Notes under the pieces: model-generated
The model's database searches: none
Seen by the model: only the letters and a program-made list of their open reading frames with translations
Told to the model about the DNA's origin: nothing
Source of the DNA: Streptomyces glomeratus
GTDB taxonomy: Bacteria; Actinomycetota; Actinomycetes; Streptomycetales; Streptomycetaceae
Assembly: GCF_021462825.1 (NCBI RefSeq)
Contig: NZ_JAKEEB010000031.1
Span: 23,122-87,121 of the forward strand
Length of the DNA: 64,000 nt
Direction: 5' to 3'
Translations under genes and position numbers: made by a program
In this document: positions 52,072 to 61,279 of the stretch, piece by piece
Layout of the letters: each line of letters begins with the position of its first letter
Numbering within the stretch: position 1 is the stretch's first letter

Positions 52072-53154
52072 TCACACGCCCGCGTACGAGTGCTTGCCGC
52101 CGACGAAGATGTTCACGCCGTAGTAGTTGAACAGCCAGCAGCCGAAGGCGATGAGCGCGATGTACGCGGCCTTGCGGCCCTTCCAGCCGGCCGTGGAGCG
52201 GGCGTGGAGGTAGCAGGCGTAGGCGACCCAGGTGATGAAGGCCCACGTCTCCTTGGGGTCCCAGCCCCAGTAGCGGCCCCAGGCCGACTCGGCCCAGATG
52301 GCGCCCGCGATGATCGTGAACGTCCAGAGCGGGAAGACGGCGGCGTTCACGCGGTAGGCGAACTTGTCCAGGGTCGCCGCGGCGGGCAGCCGTTCCAGGA
52401 CGGAGGTGGCGAAGGTGCCGGGTTTGCCGCCGCTCGCGAGCTTGTTCTCGTAGGAGTCCTTGAAGAGGTAGAGCAGCGTGCCGACCGCGCCCACGTAGAG
52501 GACCGCGCCGCAGAAGATCGCGGTGGAGACGTGGATGTACAGCCAGTACGAGTGCAGCGCGGGGACGAGCTGGTCGCTGGCGGTGTACAGGACGGTGACG
52601 GCGAGGCCGAGGTCGAGCAGAACCGTGGTGGTGAGGAACAGGCCGAGCCACCGCACGTTCTTCCTCAGGGCGAGCAGCGCGAGGTACACGCCGACGGCGA
52701 CCGTGGAGAACGTGATGTTGAACTCGTACATGTTGCCCCACGGCGCCCGCTGCACGGACGCCGCGCGGGCGACGACGCCGCCCAGCTCCACCAGGAAGGC
52801 GAGCACGGTGAGGGACACCGCGATCCGGCCGTAGAGGTCGCCCTGGGCGTCACCGCCGTGGGCGCCGGGCCCGTCCGGCACGTCACGGGCGCCGGCCACG
52901 GCACGGGTGACGACCTTCGGACGCTCCAGCACCGCGGTGCCGCCCGCCTTCTTGACCGTGACGGCGGGCGCCTGTGCCTTCTGCGCCGCGTCGGCGGTGA
53001 GGGCGTGGGCGGTGCGGGCGACCTTGCTGCGGCTGCCGAAGAGCCATTCGGCGATGTACGCGAAGAAGGCCAGGGTGTAGACGGCCATCGCGGAGTAGAT
53101 CAGCGTGTTGCTGATGTGCGCGAGGTGTTCGTTGGTGGCGGTGGCGAGGGTCAC
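52072..53154 (-). CDS. ccsB: Cytochrome c biogenesis protein CcsB/ResC
   Basis: 360 aa from GTG 53154, overlapping the resB stop (GTGA). The heme-handling WWD motif is visible as WAESAWGRYWGWDPKETWAF, flanked by conserved His residues. About eight membrane helices. With ResB it forms the system II heme export and attachment complex. A ~60-residue soluble insert after the first helices (AAQKAQAPAVTVKKAGGTAV...) is lineage-specific. Confidence 0.93.
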   Translation of the reverse strand: MTLATATNEHLAHISNTLIYSAMAVYTLAFFAYIAEWLFGSRSKVARTAHALTADAAQKAQAPAVTVKKAGGTAVLERPKVVTRAVAGARDVPDGPGAHGGDAQGDLYGRIAVSLTVLAFLVELGGVVARAASVQRAPWGNMYEFNITFSTVAVGVYLALLALRKNVRWLGLFLTTTVLLDLGLAVTVLYTASDQLVPALHSYWLYIHVSTAIFCGAVLYVGAVGTLLYLFKDSYENKLASGGKPGTFATSVLERLPAAATLDKFAYRVNAAVFPLWTFTIIAGAIWAESAWGRYWGWDPKETWAFITWVAYACYLHARSTAGWKGRKAAYIALIAFGCWLFNYYGVNIFVGGKHSYAGV

Positions 53155-54944
53155 TTCTTCTGAGCCCCTTCAGCGGCAGGTACGGGGGTCGCGGCGCCCG
53201 GCTCCCGGTCGGGGTCGGCGTCTTGCTCGTCGGTCTTCGTGGGTGCCTGTTCGTGGACGAGGGCGGCCAGGTCGCCGAGTTCCTCGGGCAGCTTGGCGGA
53301 CTCGCTGCGGCCGAGGCCCGCCATCTCCACGACGGTGACGCCGTCGGCGCCGGTCGTGGCCCGCACCCAGACGCGGCGGCGCTGGATGAACAGGGAGCCG
53401 GCCAGGCCGAAGATGGCGACGACGGCGCCGCCGAGCGCCCAGCCGGTGCCGGGCTGCTGCACGATCTGGAAGCCGGCCCACTCCTTGACCTGCTTGTCGA
53501 AGGTGATCGAGCCGTTGCCGCCGGGCAGCCGCATGGTCTCGCCGGGCAGCAGGCGGGCCTTGACGAGATCGCCCTTGGAGTCCTTGAACGGCTTCAGGTT
53601 CTTGGTGTTCAGCTGGTACACGTTCTGCGGGATGCCCGCGTTGACGCCCAGGTCTCCGTGGTACGCGGACACCGCGAGCACCGGGTAGTCCAGCGCGGGG
53701 AACTGGGAGAACATCGTGCCCTTGCCCGCGCCGGCGAAGGTCGGCACGAAGAACGCGGCGAAGCCCAGCTGGTCGGTCCGGCCCTGGGCGTCGCGGTAGC
53801 CGTCGTAGACCTTGACGGCGCCCTGGGAGGTGACGTTGGAGTCGATCGGCAGCAGCGGCACCGGACCGCGGAAGACGACGCCTCCCCTGCCGTCGCGGAC
53901 GGTGACGACGGGCGCGTAGCCGTGGCTGACGAGGTAGACCTTGGCGTCGCCGATCTCCAAGGGCTCGTTGACCTTGATGGTGGTCTTCTTCTCCTTGCCG
54001 TAGGCGCCCGCGCTGTAGCTGATGTCCGCCTGGTACGTCCGCGGGGTGCCCTTGTTGGGGCCGGTGCGCTCGTAGGTGCCGGTGAACTTCTTCAGGTCGA
54101 AGCTGAACGGCACCAGGTCGTCGTCGGTGAAGAGGTTGCCGGACTTGAAGTCGTCGTACTGGGTGAGGGTGTTGGCGAAGCCGTCGCCCTCGATGATCAG
54201 CTTGTTGCCCTCGGACTTGTAGAGCTGGCCCCAGGCGAAGGCGATCAGCATCACGACCAGGGCGATGTGGAAGGCCAGGTTGCCCAGTTCGCGCAGATAG
54301 CCCTTCTCGGCGGCGACCGCGTCCCCCGCGACATGGGCCCGGAAGCGGCGCTGCCCCAGCACCTTCAGGGCGGCCTCGCGAACCTGCTCGGGGCCTGTGT
54401 CGGTGCGCCAGGTCGCGTACGCGGGCAGCCGGGTCAGGCGTTTGGGCGCGGCCGGCGGACGGCCCCTGAGCTGGCCGACGAACTGCCAGGTGCGCGGGAC
54501 GATACAGCCGATCAGCGAAACGAACAGCAGGATGTAGATCGCCGAGAACCACACCGAGCTGTAGACGTGGAACAGCCCGAGCTTCTCGTAGACGGGGCCC
54601 AGCGTCTTGTGGGCGTCCATGAAGTCCCGCACCTTCAGCGCGTCGGTGCCGGACTGCGGGATCAGCGAGCCGGGGATGGCACCCAGCGACAGCAGGAACA
54701 GCAGGATCAGCGCGACCCGCATGGAGGTCAGCTGCCGCCAGAACCAGCGGACCCAGCCGATGACCTCGCGCGCGGCCCAGGTGATCCAGCCCAGGGCGCC
54801 GGGCGTCCGGGAGCCGCCGAAGGAGCCGGGCATGGCGACCTCGACGGGGGCGGTGGACAGCTGTGAGCCGGCGGCACCGAGGTCGCCGTCGGGGGTGGTG
54901 TCCGTCGTCTCGCCGTGCACGTCGCCGCTCCGTGTGTCACTCAT
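53151..54944 (-). CDS. resB: Cytochrome c biogenesis protein ResB/Ccs1
   Basis: 597 aa. Three N-terminal membrane helices (including ALILLFLLSLGAIPGSLIPQ), a long extracytoplasmic domain and a final helix near residue 505 (GTGWALGGAVVAIFGLAGSLFI). The outer domain has HGYAPVVTVRDGRGG and LNTKNLKPF-type strands. With CcsB it guides heme to apocytochrome c on the outside. The N-terminal ~60 residues are hydrophilic. Its start is 3 bp after the ccdA stop. It continues the ccdA-resB-ccsB order of system II operons. Confidence 0.93.
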   Translation of the reverse strand: MSDTRSGDVHGETTDTTPDGDLGAAGSQLSTAPVEVAMPGSFGGSRTPGALGWITWAAREVIGWVRWFWRQLTSMRVALILLFLLSLGAIPGSLIPQSGTDALKVRDFMDAHKTLGPVYEKLGLFHVYSSVWFSAIYILLFVSLIGCIVPRTWQFVGQLRGRPPAAPKRLTRLPAYATWRTDTGPEQVREAALKVLGQRRFRAHVAGDAVAAEKGYLRELGNLAFHIALVVMLIAFAWGQLYKSEGNKLIIEGDGFANTLTQYDDFKSGNLFTDDDLVPFSFDLKKFTGTYERTGPNKGTPRTYQADISYSAGAYGKEKKTTIKVNEPLEIGDAKVYLVSHGYAPVVTVRDGRGGVVFRGPVPLLPIDSNVTSQGAVKVYDGYRDAQGRTDQLGFAAFFVPTFAGAGKGTMFSQFPALDYPVLAVSAYHGDLGVNAGIPQNVYQLNTKNLKPFKDSKGDLVKARLLPGETMRLPGGNGSITFDKQVKEWAGFQIVQQPGTGWALGGAVVAIFGLAGSLFIQRRRVWVRATTGADGVTVVEMAGLGRSESAKLPEELGDLAALVHEQAPTKTDEQDADPDREPGAATPVPAAEGAQKK

Positions 54945-54947
54945 GGA

Positions 54948-55721
54948 TCAGATCCCCACCGTGAAGCCGCCGGACCAGCTCTGCATCTGCTGCACGATCC
55001 CGTCCCAGACGCCGGTCAGCAGCAGCACGCCGGTCACGATCATCATGGTGCCGCCGAGGCGCATGACCCAGACATAGTGGCGCTTGACCCAGCCGAACGC
55101 GCCCAGCGCCTTGCGGAAGGCGACCGCGGCGAGGACGAAGGGCAGACCGAGGCCGAGGCAGTAGGCGACGGTCAGTATGGCCCCGCGGCCCGCGCTCGCC
55201 TGCTCGGAGGAGAGCGCCAGCACGGAGGAGAGGGTCGGGCCGATGCAGGGCGTCCAGCCGATCCCGAACAGCGCCCCGAGAACGGGTGCGCCCGCCAGAC
55301 CGGTGGCGGGCCTGTTGTGGAAACGGAACTCGCGTTGCGTCAGCCAGGGCATCAGGCCCATGAAGAACACGCCCATGAGGATCATGAGCACGCCGAGCAC
55401 CTTGGTCAGGACTTCCTTGTTCTCCTGGAGCGTCTGGCCGAAGAAACCGAACAGCGCCCCGCCGGAGACGAAGACCGCCGTGAAGCCGAGCACGAACAAC
55501 GAGGCACCGGCGGCCATCCGGCCTCGCCTGGCTTCCGCGAGGTCTGTGCCGGTGACGCCGGTCACATACGAGAGGTAGCCGGGGACGAGCGGCAGCACGC
55601 ACGGCGAGAAGAAGGAGATGAGGCCGCCGAGGAGGGCGACCGGCAGGGCGACCAGCAGCGCCCCGTTGAGGACCGTCTGGTTCGGGTCGCCGGCCGCGGC
55701 GAGCAGGGAGACTCCGGTCAC
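54948..55721 (-). CDS. ccdA: Cytochrome c biogenesis thiol-disulfide transporter CcdA
   Basis: 257 aa from GTG 55721. The two redox cysteines are Cys41 in FFSPCVLPLVPGYL and Cys159 in GWTPCIGPTLSSVL, each in the proline-rich family motif. Six membrane helices. It carries reducing power from cytoplasm to the outer thioredoxin (ResA/TlpA), keeping the CxxCH of apocytochrome c reduced. The tlpA stop is 1 bp upstream of its start. Confidence 0.94.
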   Translation of the reverse strand: MTGVSLLAAAGDPNQTVLNGALLVALPVALLGGLISFFSPCVLPLVPGYLSYVTGVTGTDLAEARRGRMAAGASLFVLGFTAVFVSGGALFGFFGQTLQENKEVLTKVLGVLMILMGVFFMGLMPWLTQREFRFHNRPATGLAGAPVLGALFGIGWTPCIGPTLSSVLALSSEQASAGRGAILTVAYCLGLGLPFVLAAVAFRKALGAFGWVKRHYVWVMRLGGTMMIVTGVLLLTGVWDGIVQQMQSWSGGFTVGI

Positions 55722-55722
55722 G

Positions 55723-56358
55723 TCACTTCTCCGCGAGGACCGGGTCGAGGATCTCGTGCAGCTTCTCCTCGCTGAGGGGCTGCAGCGTCCGCGCGGCGAT
55801 CTTTCCGTCCCGGTCGAGGACCAGCGTGGAGGGGATGGCCTGCGGGTTCAGGGTGCCCTTCTTGAAACGGAGCATCAGCTTGCCGGTCGGGTCGTACAGG
55901 CTGGGATACGTGACCCCGTACTGCTTCTCGAAGGCGCGGGCCGGCTCGGTGCTGGTGTCGCGGGTGTTGATGCCTACGAACTGGACGCCCTTGTCCGCGG
56001 AGTCCTTGGCGACCTTGACGAAGTTCGCGGCCTCGGCGCGGCACGGGGGGCACCAGGAGCCCCACACGTTGATGACGACGACCTTGCCCTTGTAGTCGGC
56101 GACGTCGAGCTTCTTGCCGTCGATCGTCGTGCCGGACAGGTCGGGGGCGGCGGCCCGCTCGCCCTTCTCGACGGTCGCGATGCCGTCCTTGCCGGTGATG
56201 AAGTTGGTGTTGCCGGAACCCCCGGAGGTACCGCCCGAGGAGCAGGCGGACAGCACGAGCGCCACCACGGCGGCCCCGGCGGTGGCGAGGGCGGCGCGGC
56301 GGCGACTGCGGCTACGGGTGCGGTTCAGGCGCTGGGGGGCGCGGCAGGCGGCACTCAT
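55723..56358 (-). CDS. TlpA/ResA-like thiol-disulfide lipoprotein
   Basis: 211 aa from ATG 56358. Signal and lipobox: RRRAALATAGAAVVALVLSA, then Cys39 (LSAC). The thioredoxin active site is WCPPC (Cys103, Cys106) within GSWCPPCRAEAANFVKV, and the cis-Pro is in IPSTLVLDRDG. As ResA it would reduce apocytochrome c cysteines using electrons from CcdA. It heads the tlpA-ccdA-resB-ccsB unit. A longer in-frame start to 56466 lies in the preceding gene's terminator area. Confidence 0.92.
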   Translation of the reverse strand: MSAACRAPQRLNRTRSRSRRRAALATAGAAVVALVLSACSSGGTSGGSGNTNFITGKDGIATVEKGERAAAPDLSGTTIDGKKLDVADYKGKVVVINVWGSWCPPCRAEAANFVKVAKDSADKGVQFVGINTRDTSTEPARAFEKQYGVTYPSLYDPTGKLMLRFKKGTLNPQAIPSTLVLDRDGKIAARTLQPLSEEKLHEILDPVLAEK

Positions 56359-56412
56359 GTGAAAAGTTTCGCATGTCCGATCCGGGGATCTTGCGCACCC
56401 CCCTTGCGGGTG

Positions 56413-56433
56413 GAAAACCGCCTTTTCAGGCGG
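56413..56433 (-). terminator. Terminator overlapping the stop codon of the deacetylase-like gene
   Basis: On the minus strand GGCCGCC pairs with GGCGG around TGAAAA, then TTTTCC. The CCGCC/GGCGG arms lie at 56418-56422 and 56429-56433. The TGA stop (56428-56426) is inside the loop, so translation reaches into the hairpin. Confidence 0.6.
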
Positions 56434-57721
56434 CCTTTGAGGGGTCGCTCGAGGCGCCCTTGCCACCGGCGGTGTCCGAGAGGAACGCCTTCCAGCCGCC
56501 GGTCGGCTGCTGGCCCACGCCGAGGCTCTGCAGCTTGCGGACGGTCTCGGGCCGCTGCACGTCGAGCCAGTCCGTGAACTGCCGGAAGGAGACGAGCCGT
56601 ACGTCGGCGCCCTTCTCCTTCTCGCGCGCGATGTGCTTGAACGCCGCCTCGACGGCGTCCATGTAGATGCCGCCGTTCCAGTGCTCGAAGTGGTTCCCTA
56701 TGAAGAAGGGTGCACGGTTTGTCCGGTATGCCCGCTCAAAACCGGCTATATAAGCCTGTGTCGCCTGGTTGCGCCAGCCCGGGTAGTTGGACGGGGGAGC
56801 CTTCGTGGTCGCGATCGACTGGTTGGCGAGGATGTTGTAGTCCATGGACAGCACCTCGAAGGTGTGTCCCGGGAACGGTATCGCCTGGAGCGGGTAGTCC
56901 CACACACCATGCCGCTTGACCGGCCACATCTGCCGGCCGCCGGGCGAGGAGGCGTCGTAGCGCCAGCCGAGTTCGCGGGCGGTGGGCAGCAGGTTGTCCT
57001 GCCCGAGCAGGCAGGGCGTACGTGCGCCGACCAGCTCCTTGTCGTAGTCGAAGGGCAGCGGCGGCAGATCGCTGAACCCGGTGTTGGTCTTCCACTCCTT
57101 GACGAAGGCCTTGGCCTGCTGGATCTCGCTGTGCCACTGCTTGGGCGTCCACCACTTCACCGAGCCGTGGCTCTCGCCGCAGAAGTGGCCGTTGAAGTGG
57201 GTGCCTATCTCATGGCCCTCGAGCCAGGCCCGCCGGACGTTCTCCAGCGTGGAGCGGATGTGCGCGTCGGTCAGATAGCCGATGTCGGAGGCGCCCGGCC
57301 GGTTGTTCGGCGGAAGATACTTGCGCTTCTTCGACTCGGGCAGCAGATAGAGCCCGGAGAGGAAGAAGGTCATATGCGCGCCGTGCGCCTTGGCGAGGTC
57401 CAGGAAGCGCGGGAAGAGACCGTTGCCGACCTCGCCGGCGCCGTCCCAGGAGAAGATCACGAACTGCGGCGGGGTCTGTCCGGGCTCCAGGGGCACCGGC
57501 TTGCCCGGCTGGTGCGGCTGCTTGCCGGTGTAGGCGGTGGAGCCGTCACCGATCGGACGCGCGGTGGCCGTGGGGCTCTCGGAGGCGCCGGAGCCGCCCT
57601 TGCCGGAACCGCCGCCGGACTGGGTGTCCTTACCCCCCTGGGAGCCGCACGCGGCCAGTCCCATGGCGGCCGCAGTGCCCGCCCCGAGTCCTATCAGTCC
57701 CCGTCGGCTGATGTCCCGCAT
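56426..57721 (-). CDS. Exported polysaccharide-deacetylase-like lipoprotein
   Basis: 431 aa from ATG 57721. The N-terminus DISRRGLIGLGAGTAAAMGL, then LAAC, is a Tat-type lipoprotein signal. A ~40-residue Gly/Ser linker follows. The body has PPQFVIFSWDGAGEV, with the first Asp, and GHEIGTHFNGHFCGE, with the His-x3-His zinc site, of the NodB/polysaccharide deacetylase fold. Later SMDYNILANQS and IGNHFEHWNGGIYMDAVE fit. Full catalytic set and substrate (wall polymer or glycan) are not certain. Confidence 0.82.
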   Translation of the reverse strand: MRDISRRGLIGLGAGTAAAMGLAACGSQGGKDTQSGGGSGKGGSGASESPTATARPIGDGSTAYTGKQPHQPGKPVPLEPGQTPPQFVIFSWDGAGEVGNGLFPRFLDLAKAHGAHMTFFLSGLYLLPESKKRKYLPPNNRPGASDIGYLTDAHIRSTLENVRRAWLEGHEIGTHFNGHFCGESHGSVKWWTPKQWHSEIQQAKAFVKEWKTNTGFSDLPPLPFDYDKELVGARTPCLLGQDNLLPTARELGWRYDASSPGGRQMWPVKRHGVWDYPLQAIPFPGHTFEVLSMDYNILANQSIATTKAPPSNYPGWRNQATQAYIAGFERAYRTNRAPFFIGNHFEHWNGGIYMDAVEAAFKHIAREKEKGADVRLVSFRQFTDWLDVQRPETVRKLQSLGVGQQPTGGWKAFLSDTAGGKGASSDPSKAA

Positions 57722-57862
57722 CCCGTCCCCATCTCATAGCGCCCTCTCAGCGGTCACACAATGAGAGGGCACGACCGAGACGGCGGTTCCGCCGAACCCG
57801 CTTACCTATCGCGGATTTTACGAAGATATACGCGAATGCAAGGGCTGAATACGCTTTGTTAA

Positions 57863-57895
57863 GAGGCGTACGCCCAACCGTAAGGCGTACGCCTC
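57863..57895 (-). terminator. Perfect 12-bp inverted repeat after the histidine phosphatase gene
   Basis: GAGGCGTACGCC (57863-57874) and GGCGTACGCCTC (57884-57895) are perfectly complementary, with a 9-nt loop. It lies 12 bp after the phosphatase stop at 57907. The following TTAACAAA on the minus strand is a weak U-tract. The same dyad could also serve the opposite direction or act as an operator for the deacetylase gene further on. Confidence 0.65.
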
Positions 57896-57906
57896 GTCGC
57901 GACCGC

Positions 57907-58581
57907 TCAGGCGCCGAACGCCTTGCCCGCCCCCTTCACCGGCTTTGCGCCCGCGAGCAGATGAGCGGGCACCAGGTCCCGGGCCGGCTCGGTGTATCCC
58001 ACGGACACGATTTTGTCGCCCTCGTACGTGAACGTGGTAAGAGAGGCGAGCGTGCACTGCCGCCTGCGCGGGTCGTGCCACAGCCGCCGCTTCTCCACGA
58101 AGCTGCGCACGATCCAGATCGGCAGCTGGTGGCTCACGCACACGGCCTCATGACCGCGCGCGGCGTCCTTGGCGGCGTCGAGCGCCGCCATCATCCGGAC
58201 GACCTGCTCCACGTAGGGCTCGCCCCACGACGGCTTGAACGGGTTGACGAGGTGCTTCCAGTTCTCCGGCCGCCGCAGCGCGCCGTCCCCCACCCCGAAG
58301 GTCTTGCCCTGGAACACGTTCTTGGCCTCGATGAGCCGCTCGTCGACCGCGAGGTCGAGCCCGTGCGCCTTGGCGATCGGGGTGGCCGTCTCCTGGGCCC
58401 GCTCCAGCGGGGAGGCGACGACATGGGTGATGTCCCGGGAGGAGAGGTGATCGGCGACCCGCTCGGCCATCTGCCGGCCGAGCTCGGAGAGGTGGTAGCC
58501 GGGCAGCCGCCCGTACAGAACCCCGTCCGGGTTGGCGACCTCGCCGTGCCGCATCAGGTGGACGACGGTGATGTCACTCAT
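57907..58581 (-). CDS. Histidine phosphatase family protein (phosphoglycerate mutase-like)
   Basis: 224 aa. The catalytic RHG motif is at residues 11-13 (VVHLMRHGEVANPDGVLYGR), with the second His region in HEAVCVSHQLPIWIVRSF. The insertion NVFQGKTFGVGDGALRRPEN is a marker of the actinobacterial subfamily. Substrate unknown. The ATG at 58581 overlaps the hemL stop (ATGA), so it is translated with hemL. Confidence 0.88.
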   Translation of the reverse strand: MSDITVVHLMRHGEVANPDGVLYGRLPGYHLSELGRQMAERVADHLSSRDITHVVASPLERAQETATPIAKAHGLDLAVDERLIEAKNVFQGKTFGVGDGALRRPENWKHLVNPFKPSWGEPYVEQVVRMMAALDAAKDAARGHEAVCVSHQLPIWIVRSFVEKRRLWHDPRRRQCTLASLTTFTYEGDKIVSVGYTEPARDLVPAHLLAGAKPVKGAGKAFGA

Positions 58582-59897
58582 GCTGCCGTGGCCTCCGCTG
58601 CTGCCCGGGCCGCCGCCGGAAGCGCGTCGGCGATCCGCTGGATCGCCCGCTCGTCGTGGGCGGTGGAGACGAACCAGGACTCGAACGACGAGGGCGGCAG
58701 ATAGACGCCCTGCGAGAGAAGGGAGTGGAAGAAGGCGTTGAACCGGAAGGACTCCTGCGCCTTCGCGTCCTCATAGTTGGTCACCGGCCGGTCGGTGAAG
58801 AACACGGAGAACATGTTGGAGGCGCTCTGCAACCGGTGCGCCACGCCTTCCTTGGTGAGCGCGTCCGTGACGAGCGTGCGGATCTCGGCCGACACCGCGT
58901 CGACCTTGCCGTACGCGGCGTCGTCCAGGAGCCGCAGCTGGGCGAGGCCGGCGGCGGTGGCGACGGGGTTCCCGGAGAGGGTGCCGGCCTGGTAGACCGG
59001 CCCGGCCGGGGCGAGGTGCGCCATGACATCGGCGCGGCCACCGAAGGCGGCGGCGGGGAAACCGCCGCCCATGACCTTGCCGAAGGTCATGAGGTCGGGC
59101 TTGACGCCGTCGATGCCGTACCAGCCCGCTCGGCTGGTACGGAATCCGGTCATGACCTCGTCGGAGATGTACAGGGCGCCGTTTTCGTGGCAGAGATCCC
59201 TGAGCCCCTGGTTGAAGCCGGGCAGCGGCGGCACGACGCCCATGTTCCCGGGCGACGCCTCGGTGATCACGCAGGCGATGTCGCCGGGGTGGGCGGCGAA
59301 GGCGGTACGCACGGCGTCCAGGTCGTTGTACGGCAGAACGACCGTGTCACCGGCCTGGGCGCCGGTGACACCGGGGGTGTCGGGCAGGGCCAGGGTGGCC
59401 ACGCCACTCCCGGCGGCGGCGAGCAGCGAGTCGACATGCCCGTGATAGCACCCGGCGAACTTGATCACCTTGGACCGCCGGGTGAACCCGCGGGCGAGCC
59501 GGATCGCCGACATGGTGGCCTCGGTCCCGCTGGAGACCAGGCGCACCTGCTCGACCGGCTCGACCCGGTCGACGATCTCCTCGGCGAGCGCGACCTCGCC
59601 CTCACCGGGCGTACCGAAGGAGGTACCGCGCGAGACGGCCTCCTGGACGGCGGCGATCACCTCGGGGTGGGAGTGCCCGAGGATCATCGGCCCCCACGAA
59701 CAAACGAGATCGACGTATTCACGTCCATCGGCATCGGTCAGATAGGGACCGTTACCGGACACCATGAACCGGGGCGTACCGCCCACGGCGCGGAAGGCGC
59801 GCACCGGAGAGTTCACGCCGCCGGGCGTGACGGCCGCCGCGCGCTCGAAAAGAGTCTGCGAAACTGGGGCTTCGTACGGATAGCTCACACTAGCCAT
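58578..59897 (-). CDS. hemL: Glutamate-1-semialdehyde 2,1-aminomutase
   Basis: 439 aa. PLP-binding Lys274 is in LMTFGKVMGGGFP, with GAxE-type YISDEVMTGFR before it and PVRAFRAVGGTPRF near the N-terminus. It converts glutamate-1-semialdehyde to 5-aminolevulinate in the C5 heme route. The overlap with the phosphatase gene makes a two-gene unit. Its place next to cytochrome c maturation genes is a functional fit. Start ATG 59897. Confidence 0.95.
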   Translation of the reverse strand: MASVSYPYEAPVSQTLFERAAAVTPGGVNSPVRAFRAVGGTPRFMVSGNGPYLTDADGREYVDLVCSWGPMILGHSHPEVIAAVQEAVSRGTSFGTPGEGEVALAEEIVDRVEPVEQVRLVSSGTEATMSAIRLARGFTRRSKVIKFAGCYHGHVDSLLAAAGSGVATLALPDTPGVTGAQAGDTVVLPYNDLDAVRTAFAAHPGDIACVITEASPGNMGVVPPLPGFNQGLRDLCHENGALYISDEVMTGFRTSRAGWYGIDGVKPDLMTFGKVMGGGFPAAAFGGRADVMAHLAPAGPVYQAGTLSGNPVATAAGLAQLRLLDDAAYGKVDAVSAEIRTLVTDALTKEGVAHRLQSASNMFSVFFTDRPVTNYEDAKAQESFRFNAFFHSLLSQGVYLPPSSFESWFVSTAHDERAIQRIADALPAAARAAAEATAA

Positions 59898-60036
59898 GGT
59901 GTCAGAGGCTGCGAAGATCCCGCGGACAGGTGTTTCACCGCACGTTTCGGCGGGCGGCCGTGGGGGAGGTCACTGACACGATGATCGGGTTGCGCGGCGG
60001 GGGCCGCGCGTCCTAGAACAGCAGTCGGGTGGAGAT

Positions 60037-60816
60037 ATGCATCGCGGTGGCGGACTGGGCGAGGGGACCGATGATCTGGGTCCTCGGCGTGCCCGGCGGG
60101 GAAGGCACCGACGCGACGCGGAGGAGACGACGGAAACACGTCGGGCGCAGGGGCCTCAAGAGGCACACGAGCCGCAGGGGTCGCGTGGCCAACAAGTGCC
60201 CCAGAGCTCGGCAGAGCGACAGAATTCACAGGGTTCGCAGGGTTCGGGCAGTGCACAGAGTGCCCAGGGTTCGCAGGCTTCGCCGGCTGACCCTGAGCGA
60301 ATCGGGCGTGCGGCGCGTATGGACCGCAGAGGCCGCGCGGTCGACCGACTCAGGGTAGGGAGCGGGAATGGTGGTCGGGTGGGGGTGACGTACAAATACT
60401 TCGGGGCGCCGGACGGCGCCACGGCAGCACGCGTCCCGATCTCGATGCGTCCCGAGGAGCTCGGCGGCGACGAGCTCGGCATGGGCGGCATGTTCACCAA
60501 GATCAAGCCGGAGACGATGGCGGCGATGGTCCTCACGGGCATCGAGGGCGTCCCGCTGCACAAGGTCCCGCCGCTGGAACTGGTGGTCCTGCACCCCGAC
60601 TACGCGGTGGTCAAACTCCCCATGACGGTCGTGGACCCGCTGCGCGGCATCGGCGAGGAGGCGGTGGGCGCGGCGGCGTTCATCTGGTCGACGGTCCCTG
60701 ACCGCGGCGGCCCCCGGGACGCGTTCAACGTGTACCAGCTGCTGCACGAGTGGCAGGACTTCAGCCACCGCCTGCACGAGGCGGGGCATCAGCCTTATTG
60801 CTTGGTGTGGCCCTGA
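60037..60816 (+). CDS. Conserved hypothetical protein, low-complexity N-terminus
   Basis: 259 aa from ATG 60037 (GGAG just upstream); GTG 60385, with GGGTGGGG upstream, would give 143 aa (VTYKYFGAPDGATAAR...). The C-terminal ~140 residues are well formed, with GMGGMFTKIKPETMAAMVLT, then LELVVLHPDYAVVKLPMTV and LHEWQDFSHRLHEAGHQPY. No family is recognised. The N-terminal ~115 residues are Gln/Ser/Arg-rich with third-position GC well below that of the core, so the shorter start is a real option. It is the only gene between hemL and the ZIP region. Confidence 0.65.
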   Translation: MHRGGGLGEGTDDLGPRRARRGRHRRDAEETTETRRAQGPQEAHEPQGSRGQQVPQSSAERQNSQGSQGSGSAQSAQGSQASPADPERIGRAARMDRRGRAVDRLRVGSGNGGRVGVTYKYFGAPDGATAARVPISMRPEELGGDELGMGGMFTKIKPETMAAMVLTGIEGVPLHKVPPLELVVLHPDYAVVKLPMTVVDPLRGIGEEAVGAAAFIWSTVPDRGGPRDAFNVYQLLHEWQDFSHRLHEAGHQPYCLVWP

Positions 60817-61279
60817 GCTGGGGTTTCGTTGTTCCGGGCGGGGTCTTCGGGCTCCGCCCCTCGTCATGTACCGACAGGGGCCGTGATACGGCCAGGTCAC
60901 CGTGGAGCGGGCAACAAATAGCCCTCACGGGCCGCCCGCTGGTCGGCCCGCAGCCCGGCGCGCGCCGTGTTGCTGCAGCCCACCGCGACTGGCACACCCG
61001 CCAGGTCTTCCACGGCGAGCCGCGCCCCGCCAAGGCTGCCTGACCGCTGCAGCCCCGACGAGAAACCCCATGCCATCCGGCACCTCGCCCATGAGCTGCC
61101 CGTCCGTGCTCAACCGGACACCGGTCCTTGATGGCGCCGTACGGACTGGTATGCGCAACGGGCTGGACGCGTAATGACTTTCCCAAGCTTCGCCGAATCC
61201 TGGCTTCCGCCACTTGTTAGGCAAGCCTTACCTGCCTTACGTTCTCTGCGCTTCCTGTGCACGTCAGACCGGAGTCCCC
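60817..61279. other. 463-bp gap before the ZIP transporter gene
   Basis: No gene supported: short open frames here have weak codon bias. The GC-rich 60817-61190 part shows nothing recognised. The end holds an iron-box palindrome (61217-61235) and the ZIP ribosome site GGAG (61271-61274). Confidence 0.6.
61217..61235. promoter_or_regulatory. Candidate IdeR/DmdR1 iron box upstream of the ZIP gene
   Basis: TTAGGCAAGCCTTACCTGC fits 16 of 19 positions of the DtxR/IdeR/DmdR1 box (TWAGGTWAGSCTWACCTWA), with both core arms (TTAGG... and ...ACCT) retained and the mismatches at position 6 and the last two. It lies about 45 bp before the ZIP start, where repression under iron sufficiency would be expected. 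Confidence 0.65.

Noticed and set aside
60902..61174. 90-residue + strand frame before the ZIP gene
   Set aside because: Pro/Arg/Ser-rich, poor codon bias and no ribosome site; does not look coding.
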